DNA of 12,960 bases from Aquificaceae bacterium (GTDB lineage Bacteria; Aquificota; Aquificia; Aquificales; Aquificaceae): contig WGFS01000072.1 in the NCBI GenBank assembly GCA_015492115.1, positions 1-12,960 on the forward strand, read 5' to 3'. The position numbers were made by a program, and so were the translations under genes. Below the pieces are notes generated by a model. The model did no database searches and was not told the origin of the DNA. It saw only the letters and a program-made list of their open reading frames with translations. Positions 7,354 through 12,960 of this stretch are shown here, in pieces. How positions within the stretch are numbered: position 1 is the first letter of the stretch; each line of letters begins with the position of its first letter.

Positions 7354-7362
7354 CACCTCCTT
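7354..7362 (-). promoter_or_regulatory. Ribosome binding site of mdh
   Basis: The minus strand reads AAGGAGGTG, a full-strength Shine-Dalgarno that overlaps the aconitase stop codon (TAA, 7361-7363). It decides in favour of the ATG at 7347 over the GTG contained in the site itself. Confidence 0.8.
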
Positions 7363-9340
7363 AGCTTCTCACCTCCTGAGCCTGCTTCCTCTTTATGTAG
7401 TTGAGTCTTCCGCCTCCAAGGAGAACCTCTACCTGATAGGGTGTAAGGTTGTACCTGCAGGGTATCTCCTCTCCAGTGGTCCTGTTTATAACAAGCACTT
7501 CTTTCCCTTCCTTCAGCCTCTGGATAAGTTCTGGTATCTCTATCTCATCTCCAAGTGTGAATCTGTCGTAGTCCTCCTTGTCCACGAACTCCAGGGGTAC
7601 TATACCGAAGTTCACGAGGTTGGCATGGTGTATCCTGGCAAAGGACTTGGCTATAACAGCCCTGACACCAAGGAACCTCGGGGCGAGCGCAGCGTGTTCT
7701 CTGGATGAACCCTGTCCGTAGTTCTCCCCACCTATGATAACTCCAGCCTTGCCCTTCTCCTTTATAGCCTTTATCCTGGGCACGAACTCTGGGTCAACGT
7801 AGTGGTAAACGTACTCTGAAATCGCATATATGTTTGACCTCAGGGGAAGGATCTTCGCACCCGCAGGCATTATGTGGTCGGTGGTTATGTTGTCCCCGAC
7901 TATGAGGGCAACCTCTCCAGAAAGTTTCTCTGGTAGCTCGTCAAAGGGTGGCAGGGGCTTTATGTTGGGTCCTCTGTATATCTCAACCTTTTCAGCCTCT
8001 TCCGGTGGTAGGGGCTCTATAAACGCCTCGTCTCCGTAAGGGAACCTCTCGGGCATCTCAACCCTTATCCACCTGGCACCCGTTCTCTCCGCAAGCTTTC
8101 TGGGGTCTATGATCTCTCCCGCTATGGCACAGGCGACGCAGGTCTCGGGAGAGGCAAGGTAGACCTTCGCATCGGGCGTTCCAGACCTTCCCTCAAAGTT
8201 CCTGTTGAAGCTCCTTATGGAGACTCCACCGCTGGGTGGGGCGTAGCCCATGCCTATACAGGGTCCGCAGGCGCTCTCAAGTATCCTTGCTCCAGCCTTC
8301 AGGAAGTTGAGGAGTCCCCCGTTTTCAGTTATCAGCTCAAGAGCCTGCTTTGACCCGGGTGCAACCGCAAAAACCACATCGGGGTGAACCTTCCTGCCCT
8401 CAAGGAGCTTGGCACTTCTCGTAAGGTCAACAAAGGAGGAGTTGGTGCAGGAGCCTATGACCACCTGGTCAACCTTTATACCCTCTATCTCCCTAACGGG
8501 CACCACGTTGTCGGGGGAGTGGGGCTGGGCTATGAGGGGTTCAAGCTCGGAGAGGTTTATCTCAACCACCTCGTCGTATTCGGCGTCCGCGTCCGGCAGG
8601 AGTTCAGTCCAGTCCTCCTCCCTTCCCTGGGCCCTCAGGTAAGCTCTCGTGATCTCGTCGGAAGGGAAGATGGAGGTGGTAGCTCCCAGCTCCGCACCCA
8701 TGTTGGTGATCGTTGACCTCTCGGGAACGGATAGCTCCTTTACGCCCTCGCCGAAGTACTCAAAGATCTTCCCCAGACCGCCCTTTACCGTGAGCCTTCT
8801 CAGAAGCTCAAGGATTATGTCCTTTGCGGTAACCCACTCGGGCATCTTTCCCGTGAGCTTAACACCCACTATCTTGGGCATCTTCAGGTAGAAGGGTTCT
8901 CCTGCCATCGCAGCGGCAACGTCCAGTCCTCCCGCACCTATGGCGAGCATTCCAACGCCACCGCTGGTGGGTGTGTGGGAATCTGAGCCAAGAAGGGTCT
9001 TCCCGGGCTTTGCGAACCTCTCCACGTGAACCTGATGGCATATCCCGTTTCCGGGTTTTGAAAGCCAGAGACCGAAGCGCTTGGCAACGCTCATCAGATA
9101 CTTGTGGTCATCCGGATTTCTAAAGTCCGTCTGGAGCATGTTGTGGTCTATGTAGCTTACCGAGAGTTCCGTCCTCACCCTCGGAACGCCCATTGCCTCA
9201 AACTCAAGGTATGCCATCGTTCCTGTGGCGTCCTGGGTAAGGGTCTGGTCTATCCTTATTGCTATCTCCTCCCCCGGTTCCATCTTTCCACTCACGAGGT
9301 GCTCTTTGATTATCTTCCAAGCGACGGTGCCCTTAGCCAT
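7361..9340 (-). CDS. acn: Aconitate hydratase
   Basis: [4Fe-4S] enzyme isomerising citrate and isocitrate via cis-aconitate, cytosolic, in the TCA or reductive TCA cycle. The 659 residues are a complete short (mitochondrial-like) aconitase rather than the 850-900 residue AcnA/AcnB type. Cluster ligands are Cys298 (GSCTNSSF), Cys358 and Cys361 (ESACGPCIGMG). Other active-site signatures are TLTQDATGT (33-41), GSDSHTPTSGG (118-128), GDNITTDHIMPAG, and in the C-terminal swivel domain GGENYGQGSSREHAAL. The ATG is preceded by GGAGGT at 6 nt. It heads the minus-strand run of mdh, fumarase alpha, two small membrane proteins and infC, and has its own upstream control region. Homoaconitase or 2-methylcitrate-type activity is less likely given mdh and fumarase next to it. 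Confidence 0.96.
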   Translation of the reverse strand: MAKGTVAWKIIKEHLVSGKMEPGEEIAIRIDQTLTQDATGTMAYLEFEAMGVPRVRTELSVSYIDHNMLQTDFRNPDDHKYLMSVAKRFGLWLSKPGNGICHQVHVERFAKPGKTLLGSDSHTPTSGGVGMLAIGAGGLDVAAAMAGEPFYLKMPKIVGVKLTGKMPEWVTAKDIILELLRRLTVKGGLGKIFEYFGEGVKELSVPERSTITNMGAELGATTSIFPSDEITRAYLRAQGREEDWTELLPDADAEYDEVVEINLSELEPLIAQPHSPDNVVPVREIEGIKVDQVVIGSCTNSSFVDLTRSAKLLEGRKVHPDVVFAVAPGSKQALELITENGGLLNFLKAGARILESACGPCIGMGYAPPSGGVSIRSFNRNFEGRSGTPDAKVYLASPETCVACAIAGEIIDPRKLAERTGARWIRVEMPERFPYGDEAFIEPLPPEEAEKVEIYRGPNIKPLPPFDELPEKLSGEVALIVGDNITTDHIMPAGAKILPLRSNIYAISEYVYHYVDPEFVPRIKAIKEKGKAGVIIGGENYGQGSSREHAALAPRFLGVRAVIAKSFARIHHANLVNFGIVPLEFVDKEDYDRFTLGDEIEIPELIQRLKEGKEVLVINRTTGEEIPCRYNLTPYQVEVLLGGGRLNYIKRKQAQEVRS

Positions 9341-9357
9341 TTCCTACCTCCTGATCT

Positions 9358-9372
9358 TAAAACGACGTTTTA
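9358..9372. repeat. Perfect palindrome TAAAACG-A-CGTTTTA
   Basis: Seven-base arms with a one-base centre lie between the candidate acn -10 box and the acn Shine-Dalgarno, over the predicted transcription start. The size and position suit a dimeric repressor operator. A stem with a one-base loop could not form in RNA, which favours a DNA site. Confidence 0.5.
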
Positions 9373-9374
9373 GA

Positions 9375-9385
9375 AGGATTATCCT
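9375..9385. repeat. Short palindrome AGGAT-T-ATCCT over acn -10 box
   Basis: Five-base perfect arms with a one-base centre cover the candidate acn -10 hexamer (9378-9383). It could be an operator half of the neighbouring palindrome or a chance match. Confidence 0.3.
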
Positions 9386-9404
9386 ATTTTAAGCCTTTTG
9401 TCAA
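9378..9404 (-). promoter_or_regulatory. Candidate sigma-70-type promoter of the acn operon
   Basis: On the minus strand a perfect -35 hexamer TTGACA (9399-9404) is followed after 15 bp by GATAAT (9378-9383, five of six matches to the -10 consensus). The spacer is one or two bases short. The predicted start, near 9371, would give a leader of about 30 nt before the acn ATG. Confidence 0.5.
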
Positions 9405-9411
9405 GAAAGGC
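9393..9411. repeat. Inverted repeat flanking the acn -35 box
   Basis: GCCTTT (9393-9398) and AAAGGC (9406-9411) are perfect 6-base arms around a 7-base centre that contains most of the TTGACA box. A regulator bound here would compete with RNA polymerase for the acn promoter. Confidence 0.35.
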
Positions 9412-9433
9412 AAAGGTGCGGGGTGTGTGTGAA

Positions 9434-9450
9434 TTTTACCTGACGTAAAA
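9434..9450. repeat. Inverted repeat TTTTAC-N5-GTAAAA upstream of fabD
   Basis: Perfect 6-base arms are separated by CTGAC. The repeat overlaps where the -35 region of the candidate fabD promoter would fall. The size (17 bp) suits a helix-turn-helix dimer. I do not match it to a named regulator. Confidence 0.4.
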
Positions 9451-9464
9451 GCTCCAACTTCCAA

Positions 9465-9470
9465 TAGAAT
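9465..9470 (+). promoter_or_regulatory. Candidate -10 box for leaderless fabD
   Basis: TAGAAT matches TATAAT at five of six positions and ends 8 nt before the fabD ATG, so transcription would start at or within a base or two of the start codon. No good -35 sits at 17 bp. CTGACG at 9440-9445 is a partial match but spaced at 19 bp. Confidence 0.4.
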
Positions 9471-9478
9471 AATCCTCC

Positions 9479-10417
9479 ATGGGAAAGGTCGCCTACGTTT
9501 TTCCTGGTCAAGGGTCCCAGTATGTGGGTATGGCTTACGACTTTTACAGGGAGTTCCATCAGTCCGCAGACGTATTCCACACCGCCGAGCAGGCTCTCAG
9601 GATGTCACTTCCCGACCTTGTGGAGGTCGTCCTAAAGGGTCCTGAGGAAAAGTTAAACAGAACCGTGTACACCCAGCCGGGCATACTGGTAGCCTCCTAC
9701 GCCATATACAGGGTCATGGAGGACATGGGCTTTCCAAAACCAGAATATGTAGCGGGGCACTCCCTCGGTGAGTACACAGCTCTCCTTGTCGCAGGCGGGA
9801 TTGAACCCTTTGAGGCGGTCAGGCTGACCTACCTGAGAGGGAAGTACATGCAGTCCGCTGTACCCGAAGGTAAAGGTGCGATGTCCGCTATATTGAAGAT
9901 CCCCCCGGAAGAGGTAGAGAAGATATGCGAGGAGGCAAGGGATTACGGGGTGGTTGAACCTGCCAACTACAACTCCCCCCAGCAGACCGTCATATCCGGG
10001 GAGAGGCAGGCTGTTGAGAAGGCAGGAGAGATCGCGAAGGAGAGGGGTGCAAGGGTAATACCCTTGAAGGTTTCCGTCCCCTCCCACTGCTCCCTCATGA
10101 AGGACGCAGCAGATGCGTTCAAGCTAAAGCTTGCCCAGACACCCATAAAGAACATTGAAATTCCAATAGTTCAGAACTACACGGCGAGGGAACACACGAT
10201 GGCTCACGAGATAAGGGAGAACCTCTACAGGCAGATGTTCTCTCCGGTGAGGTGGTATCAGAGCGTTGAGTACATGGTTGCCAAGGGTGTGGACACCTTC
10301 ATAGAGGTGGGGCCAAAGAACGTTCTCTCCAGGCTTATACAGCAAACTGTTCCCAGCGTCAGGGTGTTCAACGTAGAGAAGGTAGAGGACCTTGAAAAGG
10401 TCAGATCGGCTCTTTAA
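9479..10417 (+). CDS. fabD: Malonyl-CoA:ACP transacylase
   Basis: Transfers malonyl from CoA to acyl carrier protein, supplying two-carbon units for fatty-acid synthesis in the cytosol. 312 residues, normal length. Signatures: FPGQGSQ (8-14) with the oxyanion-hole Gln, nucleophile Ser95 in GHSLGEY, Arg120 that binds the malonyl carboxylate, catalytic His203 in VPSHCSLM, and the C-terminal EVGPKNVLSRL. The start is certain from homology (MGKVAYVFPGQGSQ), yet the 20 nt before the ATG contain no Shine-Dalgarno, unlike almost every other gene here, pointing to a leaderless message. Other fab genes and acpP are not adjacent. A small helix-turn-helix-like gene follows after 23 nt on the same strand. 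Confidence 0.96.
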   Translation: MGKVAYVFPGQGSQYVGMAYDFYREFHQSADVFHTAEQALRMSLPDLVEVVLKGPEEKLNRTVYTQPGILVASYAIYRVMEDMGFPKPEYVAGHSLGEYTALLVAGGIEPFEAVRLTYLRGKYMQSAVPEGKGAMSAILKIPPEEVEKICEEARDYGVVEPANYNSPQQTVISGERQAVEKAGEIAKERGARVIPLKVSVPSHCSLMKDAADAFKLKLAQTPIKNIEIPIVQNYTAREHTMAHEIRENLYRQMFSPVRWYQSVEYMVAKGVDTFIEVGPKNVLSRLIQQTVPSVRVFNVEKVEDLEKVRSAL

Positions 10418-10440
10418 ATTAGGAGACTTGGGAGGTTTAC

Positions 10441-10827
10441 ATGGGGGCTATCGGACCTTACCACTACAAGGTCTGGGTGATAGGGGATATCCTGGACAGG
10501 TACGAAAGCTGTAAGAACGGTGCGAGAAAGCCCAAAGCAAAGCTCTTCGTGAAACCCAACACCGAGGAGAAGCTCCACAGGAACGCTTACTTTGAGAGCA
10601 TAGTGATATACGCTGTTGATATTGAGAACATAATAGAGAGGCTTGAGAGCCCTCTCAGGGAGATAATAGCGGGCAGGTACTTTGAAGGGGATGTAAGAAC
10701 CTTCATGGAGGACTTCGGGATAAGGAACAGAAGGGAGGCGAGAAGGCTGATAGTGAGGGCGGTAAACAAGTTCTTTCATGAGGTTGAAAAGTACAGGAAG
10801 AGTAATAGAACGAACAGAACCGCTTAG
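10441..10827 (+). CDS. Small protein with sigma region 4-like helix-turn-helix
   Basis: 128 basic residues, not assigned to a named family. The N-terminal third (PYHYKVWVIGDIL, then a Lys-rich stretch) is unfamiliar. Residues about 62-113 resemble the helix-turn-helix of sigma-70 region 4: ERLESPLREIIAGRYFEG corresponds to the L-x-x-R-E-I-x-x-x-R-Y-F-E-G helix, DVRTFMEDFGI to the turn, and RREARRLIVRAVNKFF to the recognition helix. No region 2 is present, so it is not a complete sigma factor. The ATG has GGGAGG 6 nt upstream. The gene follows fabD by 23 nt and probably shares its transcript. Its stop overlaps the stop of the convergent solute-binding protein gene by 4 nt. A DNA-binding role is inferred. 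Confidence 0.75.
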   Translation: MGAIGPYHYKVWVIGDILDRYESCKNGARKPKAKLFVKPNTEEKLHRNAYFESIVIYAVDIENIIERLESPLREIIAGRYFEGDVRTFMEDFGIRNRREARRLIVRAVNKFFHEVEKYRKSNRTNRTA

Positions 10828-12557
10828 GGTTTTATGAAGAGCCTCTCCTCCTCGTACCAGCCCCAGACTGTCGGGAATAGGTTCTCAAACCTGTCGTAAA
10901 CTGCGAGGAGGCTCTTGGGCGTGGCTATGAATATCATGGGCTGTTCCTCTGTTATTATCCTGAAAGCTTTCTTGTATATATCCACCCTCTTCTTGAAGTT
11001 CAACTCAACCGCTCCGCGGTCTATCAGCCTGTCAACCTCTGCCTCCCACTCCGTTGCCGGCTTCTTCTGCTGAGGGTTCCACATGTGCAGAGTCCCGGAG
11101 GAGTGCCAGACGTTTCTCCCAAAGTGGGGGTCAAGGGATCCCGTGAGACCTATTATGACAGCTTCCCACTCGTAGGGAGGGGCGGTGAGCCTCGCGACAA
11201 GAGAGTTGAAGTCTATGGGCTGGAAGTGAACCTCAATCCCTATCTTCCTCAGGTCTTCCTTGATTATGTTCCCGATCGTCTCCCTCTCTTTGTTGCCCGC
11301 GTTGGTTATCAGGGTAAACTTCAGGTCGTGACCCTCGGGGTCTTCAAGTATCCCATCTCCGTCCCTATCTTTGAAGCCTATGCTCTCCAGGAGCTCCCTT
11401 GCCTTCTTGAGGTCGTACTCGTAGGTTGGGTAGTACTTCTCATCGTAGTAGGGTCTGTTTGCCTCCGTTATTGGTGTGTAGAGGGGTTTCGCAAGCCCGT
11501 TGTAAACGAGGTAGCATATACCCTCCCTGTCTATTGCGTGGGATATGGCTATCCTGAAAACTCTGTTCTGGAACCATCTCAGTTTGTATTTAGCTATCTT
11601 AGCCCTCGGGTTCTGGTTGAATACCAGGAACGTGGTGGAGGGAGTTGATCCGAGATCATAGACTTTTATATCCTTCCTCCTGAGTTTGGCGATGTGCTGT
11701 ATGTCCTGAGGTCTGAGACCTATGTAGTCAACCTCTCCATTTGAGAACTTGAGAAGGGCTGTATCGGGGTCGCTCACTATGATACCCACCCTTCGGGTTA
11801 TGTAGGGGAGTCTGTTCCCTCTCTCATCCCTGCGGTAATAGTAGGGGTTTCTCTCGTAAACAACCCTCTGACCCTTCACGTACTCCTTTATCCTCCACGG
11901 TCCTGTCCCAACTATCTCCTTTGGGTCTGTGTTCACATTCCAGGCTGTGTTGAAGGTTCCTTCCCTCACATACCTCTCCAGCTTGTGCTTTGGCAGTATG
12001 TCCGCGGAAAGGGCGTTCAGAAAGGGTGCGAATGGCTCAGGCAGTGTGAACCTGACCGTGTAGTCATCCACCTTTTCAACCTTTATCTTCCTGCCCTTTA
12101 CGGTGAGTATGTCTCTTGTGGAGGAGGGTATGCTGTCGTTGTAGTAAACATCGTTGAAGGTGAAAACCACATCGTCAGCGGTGAAGGGCACCCCGTCGCT
12201 CCACCTCACGTCCTTCCTCAGGTGAAAGGTCCAGACCTTTCCATCCTCTGACACTTCCCAGCTTTCAGCGAGATCGGGCTCGGGTTTCATCGTCTTCAGG
12301 TTCAGCCTGGTAAGACCTGAGAAGAGGTCTCCTATAACAGCGGTTGAGGTGGTCTCCTGAGCGAGTGCGGGGTTGAGGGTCTTCGGGTCTCCGTTGAGTA
12401 TAAAGTAAATGGTTCCACCTTCCCTGCCAGGTTTTGGGTTGAAATCTTCGGGGTTTACCTTTACAAGGTTTACCTTTCCCTCTTCAGGCGAATTCATGAG
12501 ATTGAAGGGAAGGAAGGCGAGGAATGCTATTAGCAGGGCTAAGAGGACGGGCTTCAT
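10824..12557 (-). CDS. Oligopeptide/nickel-type ABC transporter solute-binding protein
   Basis: Family 5 extracellular solute-binding protein (OppA/DppA/NikA group), which captures peptides, metal chelates or sugars for an ABC importer. 577 residues, full length. Residues 4-21 form a hydrophobic export signal, but there is no lipobox cysteine and only one basic residue before it, so it may be a cleaved periplasmic protein or stay anchored by this helix. Family features: GDPKTLNPALAQ near the start, DLAESWEVSEDGKVWTFHLR, then VRWSDGVPFTADDVVFT, and VGTGPWRIKEY. A DRDGDGILED loop near 396-405 looks like the calcium-site motif common in this family. No Shine-Dalgarno is obvious. No permease or ATPase genes adjoin it, so the ligand cannot be guessed. 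Confidence 0.92.
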   Translation of the reverse strand: MKPVLLALLIAFLAFLPFNLMNSPEEGKVNLVKVNPEDFNPKPGREGGTIYFILNGDPKTLNPALAQETTSTAVIGDLFSGLTRLNLKTMKPEPDLAESWEVSEDGKVWTFHLRKDVRWSDGVPFTADDVVFTFNDVYYNDSIPSSTRDILTVKGRKIKVEKVDDYTVRFTLPEPFAPFLNALSADILPKHKLERYVREGTFNTAWNVNTDPKEIVGTGPWRIKEYVKGQRVVYERNPYYYRRDERGNRLPYITRRVGIIVSDPDTALLKFSNGEVDYIGLRPQDIQHIAKLRRKDIKVYDLGSTPSTTFLVFNQNPRAKIAKYKLRWFQNRVFRIAISHAIDREGICYLVYNGLAKPLYTPITEANRPYYDEKYYPTYEYDLKKARELLESIGFKDRDGDGILEDPEGHDLKFTLITNAGNKERETIGNIIKEDLRKIGIEVHFQPIDFNSLVARLTAPPYEWEAVIIGLTGSLDPHFGRNVWHSSGTLHMWNPQQKKPATEWEAEVDRLIDRGAVELNFKKRVDIYKKAFRIITEEQPMIFIATPKSLLAVYDRFENLFPTVWGWYEEERLFIKP

Positions 12558-12567
12558 GCTCTATTTA

Positions 12568-12576
12568 TGATATACT
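12568..12576 (+). promoter_or_regulatory. Candidate extended -10 promoter for atpC
   Basis: TGATATACT fits the extended -10 pattern TGnTATAAT with one mismatch. It ends 9 nt before the atpC ATG, so transcription should start within a few bases of the start codon. The site lies in the 28-bp gap between divergent genes. The opposite strand also has TATAAG (12577-12582), which could drive the solute-binding protein gene. Confidence 0.45.
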
Positions 12577-12585
12577 CTTATAACC

Positions 12586-12960
12586 ATGATCAGGGTTGAG
12601 ATAGTTACCCCACAGGGACTCTCGTTCTCAAGAGAGGTGAACTCCGTTAACATACCCACCACGGAAGGTGAGATAGGAGTGCTACAGCAACACATGTACC
12701 TGATGACGCTCCTCAAGCCGGGGCTGGTTTACTTTGATGGGGATGAGAAACAAGGCATGGCTGTAACCTACGGAGTTGTTGACGTTACACCCGAGAAGGT
12801 TCTCATACTCTCGGAGGAAGCTTACGAGGGCGGCGATATAGACGTTGGAAAGGCAAAGCAGGAGTTTGAGGAGGCTGTCAGGAAGCTCGCGACAGCCCAG
12901 ACTATGGAAGAGCTCAAGGAGTGGGAGAGGGTCAAGGAGAAGGCACAGGCTCTTCTTGAG
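12586..12960 (+). CDS. atpC: ATP synthase epsilon subunit, 3' end outside window
   Basis: Central-stalk subunit of F1-ATPase that links rotation to catalysis and inhibits ATP hydrolysis. 125 codons run open to the right edge, close to the whole protein (about 130-140 residues in most bacteria). The N-terminal beta-sandwich shows IVTPQGLSFSREVNSVNIPT, then TTEGEIGVLQQH (25-36), where the family usually has GEIGILPGH. LLKPGLVYF follows, then YGVVDVTPEKVLIL. The C-terminal helical hairpin begins near 87 and is rich in Glu, Lys and Ala. Upstream there is no atpD and no Shine-Dalgarno: the ATG lies 28 bp from the divergent binding-protein gene, with an extended -10 box immediately before it. Identification is firm. 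Confidence 0.92.
   Translation, partial: MIRVEIVTPQGLSFSREVNSVNIPTTEGEIGVLQQHMYLMTLLKPGLVYFDGDEKQGMAVTYGVVDVTPEKVLILSEEAYEGGDIDVGKAKQEFEEAVRKLATAQTMEELKEWERVKEKAQALLE

Noticed and set aside
6998..7708. 236-codon open frame on the plus strand opposite mdh and acn
   Set aside because: It spans two well-supported genes on the other strand, its translation resembles no protein family, and it has no convincing ribosome site. It is a codon-bias shadow.
9393..9411. GCCTTT/AAAGGC hairpin as a transcription terminator
   Set aside because: It lies between two divergent gene starts with no gene ending nearby and no U-tract following the stem. It also contains the acn -35 box.
11085..11648. 187-codon plus-strand frame inside the solute-binding protein gene
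   Set aside because: It lies entirely antisense to a clear family 5 binding protein, and its composition is that of a reverse-complement shadow.
1..12960. Mobile element, CRISPR array, toxin-antitoxin or defence system
   Set aside because: No transposase, integrase, direct-repeat array, nuclease/antitoxin pair or compositional island was seen. The helicase is a full UvrD/PcrA type with a Tudor domain in a housekeeping context.

Overview
This is a gene-dense stretch of a bacterial chromosome of roughly even base composition. Ile and Arg are often written ATA and AGA/AGG, and proteins are rich in Glu, Lys and Arg, which suggests a thermophile. An aconitase, malate dehydrogenase and two-subunit-type class I fumarase cluster, the dispersed atpC, infC and rpmI genes and the very short intergenic gaps all fit the Aquificota. 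That phylum uses these enzymes in the reductive TCA cycle. I cannot fix the genus from sequence alone. There is no sign of phage, insertion sequence, CRISPR, tRNA or rRNA. Everything here looks like core chromosome.

Layout. (1) 1-3929, plus strand: nadE (5' end outside the window), an unrecognised 87-aa acidic protein, and a UvrD/PcrA-type helicase, apparently one operon. (2) 3926-4126, minus: rpmI (L35). (3) 4173-4490, plus: a GYD-domain protein divergent from rpmI and convergent with infC. It separates infC from rpmI, which are normally neighbours. (4) 4491-9340, minus: acn, mdh, fumarase alpha subunit, a 38-aa one-helix membrane protein, a DUF4149/TMEM205-like four-helix membrane protein, and infC. 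The gap between acn and mdh is 13 nt and every later junction overlaps, so this reads as one transcript running from carbon metabolism into translation initiation. (5) 9341-9478: the only intergenic region over 50 bp. It lies between divergent acn and fabD and carries a consensus -35 box and four short inverted repeats. (6) 9479-10827, plus: fabD, which has no Shine-Dalgarno and is probably leaderless, then a small protein resembling a sigma-factor region 4 helix-turn-helix. (7) 10824-12557, minus: an oligopeptide-type solute-binding protein without its permease genes. (8) 12586 to the end, plus: atpC (ATP synthase epsilon), cut by the window edge and also probably leaderless.

How the parts work together. 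Aconitase, malate dehydrogenase and fumarase catalyse adjacent TCA-cycle steps (citrate/isocitrate, malate/oxaloacetate, fumarate/malate) and are co-transcribed with two small membrane proteins and IF3. The rest is housekeeping: NAD synthesis, DNA repair, fatty-acid initiation and ATP synthase. All three convergent gene pairs have stop codons that overlap or touch, leaving no room for an ordinary terminator. I found no clear new defence or mobile system. The most unusual points are the rTCA-to-infC operon with its unannotated 38-aa membrane protein, the GYD gene between infC and rpmI, the inverted-repeat-rich acn/fabD control region, and the two leaderless-looking genes.
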